From: Methylococcaceae bacterium
Lineage (GTDB): Bacteria > Pseudomonadota > Gammaproteobacteria > Methylococcales > Methylomonadaceae
Direction of reading: 5' to 3'
NCBI GenBank assembly: GCA_030626845.1
Contig: DAOUTG010000012.1
Location: 1-45,010 of the forward strand
DNA: 45,010 nt
Part shown: positions 19,905-28,934 of the stretch, piece by piece
How the letters are laid out: each line of letters opens with the position of its first letter
Numbering within the stretch: the first letter of the stretch is position 1
Notes under the pieces: generated by a model
What the model saw: only the letters and a program-made list of their open reading frames with translations
Told to the model about the DNA's origin: nothing
Database searches by the model: none
Program-made: the position numbers and the translations under genes

Positions 19905-21149
19905 ATGACACAGGTTTTACAAAAAGGAGCAAATGCTTTATTAACGAATGGTAATGAAGTATTAATTAAAATAGAGTGGTTAAAAAAACAAGATAATGAA
20001 GTTGATCTTGATATTGACGCTAGTGCTTTTATGCTAACTAAAAATAATAAAATTAGACGTGATGAAGATTTCATTTTTTATAACCAATTAAAATCACTAG
20101 GCAGTTCTTTGGAGTTAATACCAGCAACAGAAACCTATACTCAAAACTTTAAAGTTTTACTTAATAAAATTGATTCGAGTATTGATAAAATTGCTTTTGT
20201 TTTAACGATTCATGAAGCGCAGGAGCGACAGCAAAACTTTGGGATACTTGATAAAATAATTATTAGAATACTCAATCCAGTTAGTAAAATTGAATTACTT
20301 AGCTACGTTTTAGATAATGCAATAAAAGAAACAGCTCTTATTTTAGGAGAAGTATATCGCTACAATAGTGAATGGAAATTTAAAGCTATTGGTCAAGGCT
20401 ATATTAATGGCTTAGATGTATTGGCTAATAATTTTGGTGTAAATATTGGTGACTCAAACCCAAACTCAGATAAGCCCTCAGCACCGAAAAATCCCATTAT
20501 TATTAAGTATATTGAAGCAATAAAGCCTAACATATCAAAATTTGCCACGAAAGCTAAAAGAGCAAAGCGTGACAGATTAAATGAGTCAGGCACACGTATA
20601 ATTATTGATAGTATTTTGCAAGATATTTTAGGTTATAAATTACAACACATTAAAACAGAGCATAGAATCCCTAATCGACGCTTACGAATAGATTATTTAA
20701 TTTCAATTAATGAGAAGCCAATTATAGCCGTTGAAGCAAAGCATATTAATCAGAATTTAGGCGAAAGGCATATTTCACAAGCAACTTCTTATGCTTATTA
20801 CATGAAATTAAACTTTGCTTTATTAACTAATGGAATTGAATGGCAACTCTATTATGTTATTCCAAAACGATTAAAAAAATATGAATATCATCATGTTTTC
20901 ACGCTTGATCTTTTAAATTTTAATCACACAGTGGGGGAACAATTATTTAAAATTTCTAGGTTTGGTTTTTTAGAACAAAGTTTAGAAACTATTAAAAATA
21001 AAATGGATACTTTAAATAGGATTGATGATGTTCTTTTAATGGAAGATATTTTAGAAAAAATCACCAATACGGTTAATCAAAAAGGTTCACAAGGGAACGT
21101 AACTTCTATTGAAGTTCGTGATTTTATAGAAAATAATATTTTACAATAA
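19905..21149 (+). CDS. TerD-domain / type I restriction HsdR_N-like nuclease fusion
   Basis: N-terminus VLQKGANALL...VDLDIDASAFMLTKNNKIRRDEDFIFYNQLKS...YRYNSEWKFKAIGQGY (TerD). C-terminus RRLRIDYLISINEKPIIAVEAKHINQNLGERHISQATSYAYYMKLNFALLTNGIEWQLYYV (HSDR_N, D...ExK). Confidence 0.88.
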   Translation: MTQVLQKGANALLTNGNEVLIKIEWLKKQDNEVDLDIDASAFMLTKNNKIRRDEDFIFYNQLKSLGSSLELIPATETYTQNFKVLLNKIDSSIDKIAFVLTIHEAQERQQNFGILDKIIIRILNPVSKIELLSYVLDNAIKETALILGEVYRYNSEWKFKAIGQGYINGLDVLANNFGVNIGDSNPNSDKPSAPKNPIIIKYIEAIKPNISKFATKAKRAKRDRLNESGTRIIIDSILQDILGYKLQHIKTEHRIPNRRLRIDYLISINEKPIIAVEAKHINQNLGERHISQATSYAYYMKLNFALLTNGIEWQLYYVIPKRLKKYEYHHVFTLDLLNFNHTVGEQLFKISRFGFLEQSLETIKNKMDTLNRIDDVLLMEDILEKITNTVNQKGSQGNVTSIEVRDFIENNILQ

Positions 21150-21269
21150 TACGCGCTAAATAATTTTTCAAATACCCTTGGTGTATGACGCTTCGCTTAT
21201 GCACCTTACAATTTATCAAATATGAACTTGCTTTAATTCTTAAAATCACTTATCCCAATAAGGCTAAAA

Positions 21270-22655
21270 ATGTCCAACACATTAACTTTTTCCAATCTTC
21301 CTTTATCGCCACAATTACTTGATAACCTGACTTCTTTAGGTTATTTGAATATGACAGCTATTCAGGCACAAGGTTTACCTCATGTTTTAGCAGGTAAAGA
21401 TTTAATTGCAAAGGCAAAAACAGGCAGTGGCAAAACAGCTACATTTGGATTAGGTTTACTGCAACAAATCAACCCGCGTTTTTTTGGCATACAAGCGATG
21501 ATACTCTGTCCTACGCGTGAATTAGCAGACCAAGTAGGTAAAGAATTGCGACGACTCGCGCGTGCGATTCCAAATATAAAAGTCGTAATGCTTACGGGGG
21601 GCAAGCCTTTTCATCCTCAAAAAAGTTCCCTTGAATACGGCGCGCATATAGTCGTTGGCACGCCAGGTCGAATACAAGACCATCTCAGTAAACAAACTTT
21701 AGAGTTGAAAGATTTACAAACTTTAGTGCTTGACGAGGCAGATAGAATGCTAGACATGGGCTTTAGTCAAGAAATTAATCATATCATTTCTCAAACACCT
21801 AAAACTAGACAAACTTTATTATTTTCAGCAACTTATCCAGACTCTATTAATCAAATGAGTCATGCTATTTTAAAAGATCCTATTACTATTCATGTGGAAG
21901 CCGAACACCATAATGAGGTGATTGAACAGATTTTCTATCAGACTAATCAAAAAGAACGTCAAAAAGACCTTCTAAATTTATTTCAACATTACCAGCCTGA
22001 GAATAGTTTAGTCTTTTGTCACACTAAAATACAATGTAATGAAATTGCCCAAAGCTTACGTCAAAATAATATTCAAGCCTTAGCACTTCATGGTGATTTG
22101 GAACAACGTGAACGAGATCAAATATTATTAAGATTTACTAATCATAGTTGTGCCGTTCTCGTTGCAACGGATGTCGCTGCCCGAGGTTTAGATATTAAAT
22201 CCTTACAAGCGGTGATTAACTATGAATTGCCTCATGACCCTGAAATTTATATCCATCGTATTGGACGTACAGGCCGAGCGGGTGAAAAAGGGATTGCCCT
22301 GAGTTTATTTACGTCCTCTGAAAAATTAAGATTAGAAAGTATTACTACTTTTCAAAATAAAGAAGCAAAAATAGGTCAATTGAAAAATCTTAATCAACAA
22401 AAAGAATTTTCATTACACGCCCCTATGGTTACTATTCAATTTGATGCAGGACGAAAAGCTAAAATTAGAGCGGGTGATATCTTAGGGGCATTAACAGGTG
22501 ATGCAGGTTTATCAAATTCTCAAATTGGTAAAATTGATATTTTTGATATTGTTAGTCATGTTGCGGTTGAAAAACAAGCCTTGCCCACGGTTTTAAACTA
22601 TTTTGCTAATGGCAAAATTAAAGGGCGATTCGTCAAAGCACGTAAAATGGGTTAA
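21270..22655 (+). CDS. dbpA: ATP-dependent RNA helicase DbpA
   Basis: AKTGSGKT, VLDEADRMLDMGF, SATYP, HRIGRTGRAGEKG; C-terminal RNA-binding domain AKIRAGDILGALTGDAGLSNSQIGKIDIFD. Confidence 0.95.
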   Translation: MSNTLTFSNLPLSPQLLDNLTSLGYLNMTAIQAQGLPHVLAGKDLIAKAKTGSGKTATFGLGLLQQINPRFFGIQAMILCPTRELADQVGKELRRLARAIPNIKVVMLTGGKPFHPQKSSLEYGAHIVVGTPGRIQDHLSKQTLELKDLQTLVLDEADRMLDMGFSQEINHIISQTPKTRQTLLFSATYPDSINQMSHAILKDPITIHVEAEHHNEVIEQIFYQTNQKERQKDLLNLFQHYQPENSLVFCHTKIQCNEIAQSLRQNNIQALALHGDLEQRERDQILLRFTNHSCAVLVATDVAARGLDIKSLQAVINYELPHDPEIYIHRIGRTGRAGEKGIALSLFTSSEKLRLESITTFQNKEAKIGQLKNLNQQKEFSLHAPMVTIQFDAGRKAKIRAGDILGALTGDAGLSNSQIGKIDIFDIVSHVAVEKQALPTVLNYFANGKIKGRFVKARKMG

Positions 22656-22669
22656 AAACTAAGCACAGT

Positions 22670-22699
22670 AAGCTGGGTTGGAGTTTACGGAAACCTAGC
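22670..22699. repeat. REP-like imperfect palindrome
   Basis: AGCTGGGTTggagtttacggAAACCTAGCT in the dbpA-hypF intergenic region. Confidence 0.45.
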
Positions 22700-22744
22700 T
22701 TCTCAAGGTTCTCTGCTGGGTTTCACTATCGCGCCATCCATCCT

Positions 22745-24994
22745 TTGAGTTATCAAATGATTACAAAAAAACAGCGATTAATCAAACTTCAAGGCTTACT
22801 ACAAGGATTAGGTTTTCGCCCCTTCGTTTACCGTTTAGCAAAGCAATATCAACAAAATGGCTGGATTGCTAATACGAGTGAAGGAATTACGCTTGTTATT
22901 GAAGGCGATACGGTTCAACAGGATATTTTTTTAAAGACATTACAAACTCAATTACCTCCCTTTGCAGAGATACATACGTTATCTATTCAAAAACAACCCT
23001 GCTCTTATTTTAAAGACTTTCAAATAAAATCTAGCGCCATTACAGCACAAAAATCGGCTTTTGTGCTGCCTGATATAAGTCCATGCCCTGAATGTATTAA
23101 AGAGATATTAAACCCACAAAGTCGTTTTTATCGTTATGCTTTTACCAGTTGTTGTTATTGTGGTTCTCGATATAGCATTATGCAGCAACAGCCCTATGAT
23201 CGGGTTCGTACGAGTATGGCGAATTTTATCGCTTGTTCTCGTTGTGAAGCTGAATATAAAGAGCCTGATAATAGACGCTTTCATTCACAAACTATTGCGT
23301 GTCCTGATTGTGGCCCTCAGCTAACTCAGATAGGGTGGGCATTGCCCAGCCTACGCATGACTATTAATTACTTAAAACAAGGTAAAATTATTGCTTTGAA
23401 AGGCGTGGGGGGATTTCAATTAATGGTTGATGCCACTAATCATGAAGCCGTTGAACGATTACGCTTAAGAAAGAAACGACCTCATAAACCCTTTGCGTTA
23501 TTAGTTGAAACACTGGCTGAGGCTCAATCATTGTGTCAGATAAATGCCATAGAACAACAAGCACTAAAATCTCATCAAAGCCCTATTGTGTTATTAAAGC
23601 GTTTAGAAAGCTGTAATCTTCCTAAGTCTGTTGCAGGAGATAGCCATTTATTAGGTATTATGCTACCTGCCTCTCCCTTACATTATTTATTAGCCCATGA
23701 TTTTAAACGTCCTTTAATTGTTACCAGTGGTAATAGATCCAATGAGCCGATTTGTATTAATGATAAGCAAGCATTAGAGCGATTAACTGATATTGCAGAT
23801 TATTTTCTAAGCCATGATCGAGAAATTATAAGACCTTTAGATGATTCGGTTGTTCGCGTTATTAATAATCAGCCCATGGTTTTACGTCGTGCGCGGGGTT
23901 ATACTCCTTTCCCGATTACGATTTCTCAACCTATCAAAGAAGGTCTAGCAGTTGGCGGGCATTTAAAAAATACGCTGGCAATAAGTTTAGGTAAACAACT
24001 TATTTTAAGTCAACATCTTGGGGATTTGAACGCTATTGAATCACAACAGTTATTTCAACAAACATTGACAGATTTACAATCTTTTTATTCGCTTAAACCT
24101 ACTTTTATTAACCACGATTTACATCCCGATTATCATAGCACTCGAATTATTCAACAACTCCCTCAGAAAAAACAAGCCATACAACATCATTATGCTCATA
24201 TTTTATCTTGCATGGCAGAACATAATTTACAAAAAACCGTTCTAGGTTTTGCTTGGGATGGGACGGGATTGGGAACAGATCATACAATATGGGGCAGTGA
24301 ATGTTTATTAGCAACACGAAATGAATTTCAACGGTTTGCTCATTTTAGAGAGTTTTCTTTAGTGGGCGGTGATAAGGTGGCTAATGAACCTCGACGTTCT
24401 GCTTTAGGATTACTTTATGACATTTATGCTGATGAATTATTTAAGCAAAATTTTGAGTTTCTATCGGCTTTTTCAGAACAAGAATTAAAATTATTACAAC
24501 AGAGTTTAAATAAGCAATTCAATACCCCAAAAACCTCCAGCATGGGGAGAATCTTTGATGCCGTATCAAGTTTGTTAGGTTTGTGTCATTTGAATCAATT
24601 TGAAGGACAAGCCGCCATGCGATTGGAACAATTAGCTGAAACGAGTGAAATTAAAGATAAATACCCTGTTAAATTTTTAGGAAATAATCCTATTGTGATT
24701 GATTGGCATGGTTTATTTATAGCGTTAGTTCGTGATTTGAATCAAATAGGTAAAGCAGATATTGCCGCAAAATTTCATCATACGCTGGCAAAAATGATGT
24801 TACAAATAGCTCATCATTCGCAACAACCATTGATTGTATTAACGGGAGGCTGCTTTCAAAATAAATTACTCACTGAAATTTGTGTGAATGAATTAGAGCA
24901 AGCAGGATTTTCTGTTTATACACATCAAAAAATTCCACCCAATGATGGCGGATTGGCATTAGGTCAATTGTATGCTTTAGATCATGAACCATAA
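22745..24994 (+). CDS. hypF: Carbamoyltransferase HypF
   Basis: Acylphosphatase-like GLLQGLGFRPFVYRLA, paired Zn fingers CPECIKE/CCYCGSRYS and CSRCEAEY/CPDCGPQ, YrdC-like KGVGGFQLMVDATN, Kae1-like HHYAHILSCMAEH. Confidence 0.95.
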   Translation: MSYQMITKKQRLIKLQGLLQGLGFRPFVYRLAKQYQQNGWIANTSEGITLVIEGDTVQQDIFLKTLQTQLPPFAEIHTLSIQKQPCSYFKDFQIKSSAITAQKSAFVLPDISPCPECIKEILNPQSRFYRYAFTSCCYCGSRYSIMQQQPYDRVRTSMANFIACSRCEAEYKEPDNRRFHSQTIACPDCGPQLTQIGWALPSLRMTINYLKQGKIIALKGVGGFQLMVDATNHEAVERLRLRKKRPHKPFALLVETLAEAQSLCQINAIEQQALKSHQSPIVLLKRLESCNLPKSVAGDSHLLGIMLPASPLHYLLAHDFKRPLIVTSGNRSNEPICINDKQALERLTDIADYFLSHDREIIRPLDDSVVRVINNQPMVLRRARGYTPFPITISQPIKEGLAVGGHLKNTLAISLGKQLILSQHLGDLNAIESQQLFQQTLTDLQSFYSLKPTFINHDLHPDYHSTRIIQQLPQKKQAIQHHYAHILSCMAEHNLQKTVLGFAWDGTGLGTDHTIWGSECLLATRNEFQRFAHFREFSLVGGDKVANEPRRSALGLLYDIYADELFKQNFEFLSAFSEQELKLLQQSLNKQFNTPKTSSMGRIFDAVSSLLGLCHLNQFEGQAAMRLEQLAETSEIKDKYPVKFLGNNPIVIDWHGLFIALVRDLNQIGKADIAAKFHHTLAKMMLQIAHHSQQPLIVLTGGCFQNKLLTEICVNELEQAGFSVYTHQKIPPNDGGLALGQLYALDHEP
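23331..23353. repeat. REP-like palindrome inside the hypF reading frame
   Basis: TAGGGTGGGCA t TGCCCAGCCTA; 10 of 11 arm positions complementary. Confidence 0.6.
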
Positions 24995-25057
24995 GCGATG
25001 TATCGTTAAAACCTGAATCCGCGTACAATGATAATTTTTATTTTCAACGTTTTATAA

Positions 25058-26002
25058 ATGCGTGTAATTAGAGGATTAACTCATATAAAACCTTTGGCAG
25101 CGGGTTGCGTACTGACCATTGGTAATTTCGATGGGCTACATTTGGGTCATCAAGCGGTCATAGATAAACTGGTTAAACAAGGCTTGCAATTGGGATTACC
25201 TGTGGTAATTCTTATTTTTGAACCCCAACCTTTAGAATATTTTTTAGGCAATAATGCGCCTTCACGCTTAATGCGCTTACGTGAAAAAGTGATTCAATTT
25301 TCACACTTATCTGTTGATGATTTATTAATATTACCCTTTAATCGTACGATGGCAGATTATGATGCCAATGCTTTTATTAAAAAATTATTAGTTGAAACAT
25401 TAAATGTAAAATATTTGGTCATTGGTGATGATTTTCATTTTGGTAAAGCGCGTGAGGGAAATTTTTCTTTACTGAAAGAAAAAGGGCGACAATTGGGCTT
25501 TGAAGTTAACAATAGTCAATCTTATTTGCAACAAGGAATGCGTATTAGTAGCACCCTAATTAGGGATGCCTTAGGGGGGGGGGAGCTGAAACGAGCGAGG
25601 CAAATGCTAGGGCGTGATTATTCAATTTGTGGACGTATTTCTCATGGGGATAAACGCGGAAGAACATTAGGATTTCCCACCGCTAATATTCAAATGTTTA
25701 GACGCAATACCCCCATTAGAGGCGTATTTGCAATCACCATGACGGGTATTGACCAGCGTGAAATTCAGGGCATTGCTAATGTCGGTATTCGGCCTACTTT
25801 TAGTGGCGGTTCTAAAGTTATTTTAGAAACCCACTTATTTGAGTTTAATCAGGAAATTTACGGAGCTTACGTGGAAGTACATTTTAAAGATAAAATTAGA
25901 AATGAAATGCGCTTTGAAAGTTTTGAGCAGCTAAAATCACAGATAAAAGAAGATGTTACCCGGGTTAAACAGTTTTTTATCGACACTAAAGCTAATGATT
26001 AA
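25058..26002 (+). CDS. ribF: Bifunctional riboflavin kinase/FAD synthetase
   Basis: LTIGNFDGLHLGHQAVI, GDDFHFGKAREGNF, HGDKRGRTLGFPTANI. Confidence 0.96.
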   Translation: MRVIRGLTHIKPLAAGCVLTIGNFDGLHLGHQAVIDKLVKQGLQLGLPVVILIFEPQPLEYFLGNNAPSRLMRLREKVIQFSHLSVDDLLILPFNRTMADYDANAFIKKLLVETLNVKYLVIGDDFHFGKAREGNFSLLKEKGRQLGFEVNNSQSYLQQGMRISSTLIRDALGGGELKRARQMLGRDYSICGRISHGDKRGRTLGFPTANIQMFRRNTPIRGVFAITMTGIDQREIQGIANVGIRPTFSGGSKVILETHLFEFNQEIYGAYVEVHFKDKIRNEMRFESFEQLKSQIKEDVTRVKQFFIDTKAND

Positions 26003-26369
26003 GTTACTTGATTTTATTGCACTTATTACTTACTGTGGACTTATCTATTGGTTATCAGATCAACCCGCGCTTCCTGTACCGATGTTATTTCCTCATCAAG
26101 ATAAATTACATCATGCCATTGCCTATTTTATTATGGCAATTTTAGCATGGCGTAATTTTCAGCATATTACCCAACGTTCTTATGGTCTTATTTTATTCAG
26201 TGTATTTTTTTGCAGTTTTTATGGGTTCACCGATGAATGGCATCAATCCTTTGTTAAAGGTCGTCAAGCGGATATTTTTGATTGGTTGGCAGATACCGTC
26301 GGCGCTTTACTAGCCATACTCATGTTGTATAGTTTTTTTAGTTTTTACTTTAAGAAAATAAAGAAATAA
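25995..26369 (+). CDS. VanZ family membrane protein
   Basis: MIKLLDFIALITYCGLIYWLSDQP...DKLHHAIAYFIMAIL...TDEWHQSFVKGRQADIFDWLADTVGALL; ATG at 25995 overlaps the ribF stop. Confidence 0.88.
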   Translation: MIKLLDFIALITYCGLIYWLSDQPALPVPMLFPHQDKLHHAIAYFIMAILAWRNFQHITQRSYGLILFSVFFCSFYGFTDEWHQSFVKGRQADIFDWLADTVGALLAILMLYSFFSFYFKKIKK

Positions 26370-26482
26370 AAGTTAGCTCTCTTTCATTTTCCCTAAAAAC
26401 TAGTTGACACATTATTTCTGAAACTCGCCAATAGCTAAAACTATTGAAGGTCTATTTAAATACCAATAAAGGGAACATTCAC

Positions 26483-27058
26483 GTGAAAAAAATTCTTAAT
26501 TATTTCTTAATCGGAATACTTGCTTTTATTCCTATTGTCGTTATCGCTCAAATTGTTTTGTTCGTTAAGGAGGTTATGGGAGAAACTTTTAAAATTGTTT
26601 ATGATTATGCCGATAATTATTTAATTACCTGCATTTTATTAGTGGCTAGTTTTGTAATATTTACTTATGTGGGCTATCGAGTTGCCGAAGGACGTTCTTT
26701 AATTATTTCAGGCATAGATGCGGTTATAGATAGAATCCCCTTATTAAATACGGTTTATAGAGTCACTAAAAAAATTGTTAATATGTTTTCAGGGCATGAA
26801 CAACATACAGCACGGGAAGTGGTTTATATTGAATACCCAAAAGAGGGTTTATGGGTACCCGCTTATGTCACTAATAAAGCAGGGAGTAAATATATTTTAT
26901 TTGTTCCAACATCACCCAATCCCACCTCAGGTTTTACCATTATTGTGGATGAAGCGCGTGTAGTTAAATCTGAAATGGATATTGAAGAGGCCACGAGCTT
27001 TATTATTAGTGTCGGTGTTGATTTTAATAAACCCGAAGAAGCAGAAAGGCTGAATTAA
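26483..27058 (+). CDS. DUF502 family membrane protein
   Basis: FLIGILAFIPIVVIAQI, IPLLNTVYRVTKKIVNMFSG, YIEYPKEGLWVPAYVT. GTG start at 26483 preferred over the called 26444. Confidence 0.88.
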   Translation: MKKILNYFLIGILAFIPIVVIAQIVLFVKEVMGETFKIVYDYADNYLITCILLVASFVIFTYVGYRVAEGRSLIISGIDAVIDRIPLLNTVYRVTKKIVNMFSGHEQHTAREVVYIEYPKEGLWVPAYVTNKAGSKYILFVPTSPNPTSGFTIIVDEARVVKSEMDIEEATSFIISVGVDFNKPEEAERLN

Positions 27059-27059
27059 A

Positions 27060-28406
27060 ATGGAGGCATTTGAAACTATTCTAAAAGATTTAAGTGCTTT
27101 GATTTGGGGACCTGTTACCCTTGTTTTATTGTTAGGCATTGGTATTTATTTAACCTTAGGTTTAAAGTTATTTACTTGGCGTGAAACGATTCCTGCGATA
27201 AAAATGCTTTGGCAGGGGCGAACATCAAAAAAACAAGGGGATATTACTCCTTTTCAAGCATTAATGACGGCATTATCTGCAACGATTGGCACAGGTAATA
27301 TTGCAGGGGTTGCTACCGCGATTTTTTTAGGCGGTCCTGGCGCTATTTTTTGGATGTGGATTACCGCCCTTTTTGGGATGGCAACTAAATATGGTGAAGC
27401 AGTACTCGCCGTTGAGTATCGAGAAATAGATGAGCAAGGCCGCTATGTGGGTGGACCTATGTATTATATTAAAAATGGTCTACAAACGCATTGGAAATGG
27501 CTGGCGTGGTTATTTGCTTTTTTTGGCACACTGGCCTCGTTTGGTATCGGTAATATGGTGCAAGCAAATTCTGTCGCGGATGCAGTCAATAGTCTTTTCA
27601 ATGTCCCTAGTTGGCAAACAGCAATTGTATTAACTGTTCTCTCAGGCATGGTGATTATTGGCGGTATTGGTCGTATTGCAGAAGTTGCCGCTAAATTAGT
27701 GCCTATTATGGCCATTGCTTATATTGGCTGTGCTTTATTTGTTATTTTTTCTCATATCACTGAAATCCCACAAGCCTTTGCTTTAATTTTTGAAAGTGCT
27801 TTTACGAAAACTGCAGCTATCGGTGGCTTTACAGGAGCTGCGGTTTGGGCTGCGATTCGTTTTGGTGTGGCGCGTGGGATTTTCTCAAATGAAGCGGGTT
27901 TAGGCAGTGCGCCCATTGCTCATGCGGCAGCGAAAACGAATAGTCCTGTACAACAAGGGATGATCGCGATGTTGGGAACATTTATAGATACACTACTTAT
28001 TTGTACGATGACCGCTTTAGTGATTATTTTAACAGGGGCATGGACGAGTGGTGAAACGGGGGCGGCTTTATCTACGCTTGCTTTTAACACGGGATTTCCT
28101 GAAATAGGAGGTTATGTCATTGTTTTTGGGCTGGTTATTTTTGCTTTTACCACAATTTTAGGCTGGAGTTACTATGGGGAACGCTGTGCTGAATATTTAT
28201 TGGGTTCAAAAGTGATTTGGCCTTATAGACTCCTTTGGTTATGTGCCATTCCAGCAGGAGCGATGGGTAAATTAGCGACCATTTGGGTTATTGCAGATGT
28301 GATGAATGGTCTGATGGCTTTACCCAATTTAATTGCCTTGGCATTATTAAGTCCGGTTATTTTTAAATTAACTTTACGCTATCGAAATCAACAATTAGGA
28401 AGATAA
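27060..28406 (+). CDS. Alanine/glycine:cation symporter (AGCS) family protein
   Basis: TALSATIGTGNIAGVATAIFLGGPGAIFWMWITALFGMATKYGE, GGPMYYIKNG, FSNEAGLGSAPIAHAAA. Confidence 0.94.
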   Translation: MEAFETILKDLSALIWGPVTLVLLLGIGIYLTLGLKLFTWRETIPAIKMLWQGRTSKKQGDITPFQALMTALSATIGTGNIAGVATAIFLGGPGAIFWMWITALFGMATKYGEAVLAVEYREIDEQGRYVGGPMYYIKNGLQTHWKWLAWLFAFFGTLASFGIGNMVQANSVADAVNSLFNVPSWQTAIVLTVLSGMVIIGGIGRIAEVAAKLVPIMAIAYIGCALFVIFSHITEIPQAFALIFESAFTKTAAIGGFTGAAVWAAIRFGVARGIFSNEAGLGSAPIAHAAAKTNSPVQQGMIAMLGTFIDTLLICTMTALVIILTGAWTSGETGAALSTLAFNTGFPEIGGYVIVFGLVIFAFTTILGWSYYGERCAEYLLGSKVIWPYRLLWLCAIPAGAMGKLATIWVIADVMNGLMALPNLIALALLSPVIFKLTLRYRNQQLGR

Positions 28407-28482
28407 TAATAATATTTCTTGCTAACTACTGAGTATTCTGTTAAAAATGCGCAGTTTTTTAATTATGCTTAGGAGCTAATGG

Positions 28483-28914
28483 ATGACCGAGTCTAAAAAG
28501 ATAACAACCCCTTTTAGTTTTAAACCTTATGGTGAAAAAGAAGGTGAAGAATATATGAATGATGAGCAACAGGCTCATTTTAATAAAATTCTTGAAAACT
28601 GGAAAAATGAGTTAAGAGTAGAAGTTGATCGTACAGTACATCATATGCAAGATGATGCCGCTAATTTTCCCGACCCTAATGATAGGGCAACCCAAGAATC
28701 TGAATTTAGTCTAGAATTAAGAACGCGTGATAGAGAACGTCAATTAATAAAAAAAATTGATGAGGCGCTGGAAACGATTGAATCAGGAGATTATGGTTAT
28801 TGTGAATCTTGTGGAGTTGAAATTGGTGTACGTCGTCTTGAAGCAAGACCTACTGCTTCTTTGTGTATAGATTGTAAAACCTTAGACGAAATACGTGAAA
28901 AGCAAATGGGATAA
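28483..28914 (+). CDS. dksA: RNA polymerase-binding protein DksA
   Basis: [61 protein letters not shown] zinc finger. Confidence 0.95.
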   Translation: MTESKKITTPFSFKPYGEKEGEEYMNDEQQAHFNKILENWKNELRVEVDRTVHHMQDDAANFPDPNDRATQESEFSLELRTRDRERQLIKKIDEALETIESGDYGYCESCGVEIGVRRLEARPTASLCIDCKTLDEIREKQMG

Positions 28915-28934
28915 CTCAGAAAATACTCAATCCT

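Noticed and set aside
21180-21210. GGTGTATGACGCTTCGCTTATGCACC hairpin upstream of dbpA
   Set aside because: Looks like a common REP-type imperfect hairpin; single short copy in this window, not pursued as a distinct finding.
26775-26963. 62-aa ORF in DUF502 gene
   Set aside because: Out-of-frame overlap with a clear DUF502 reading frame.
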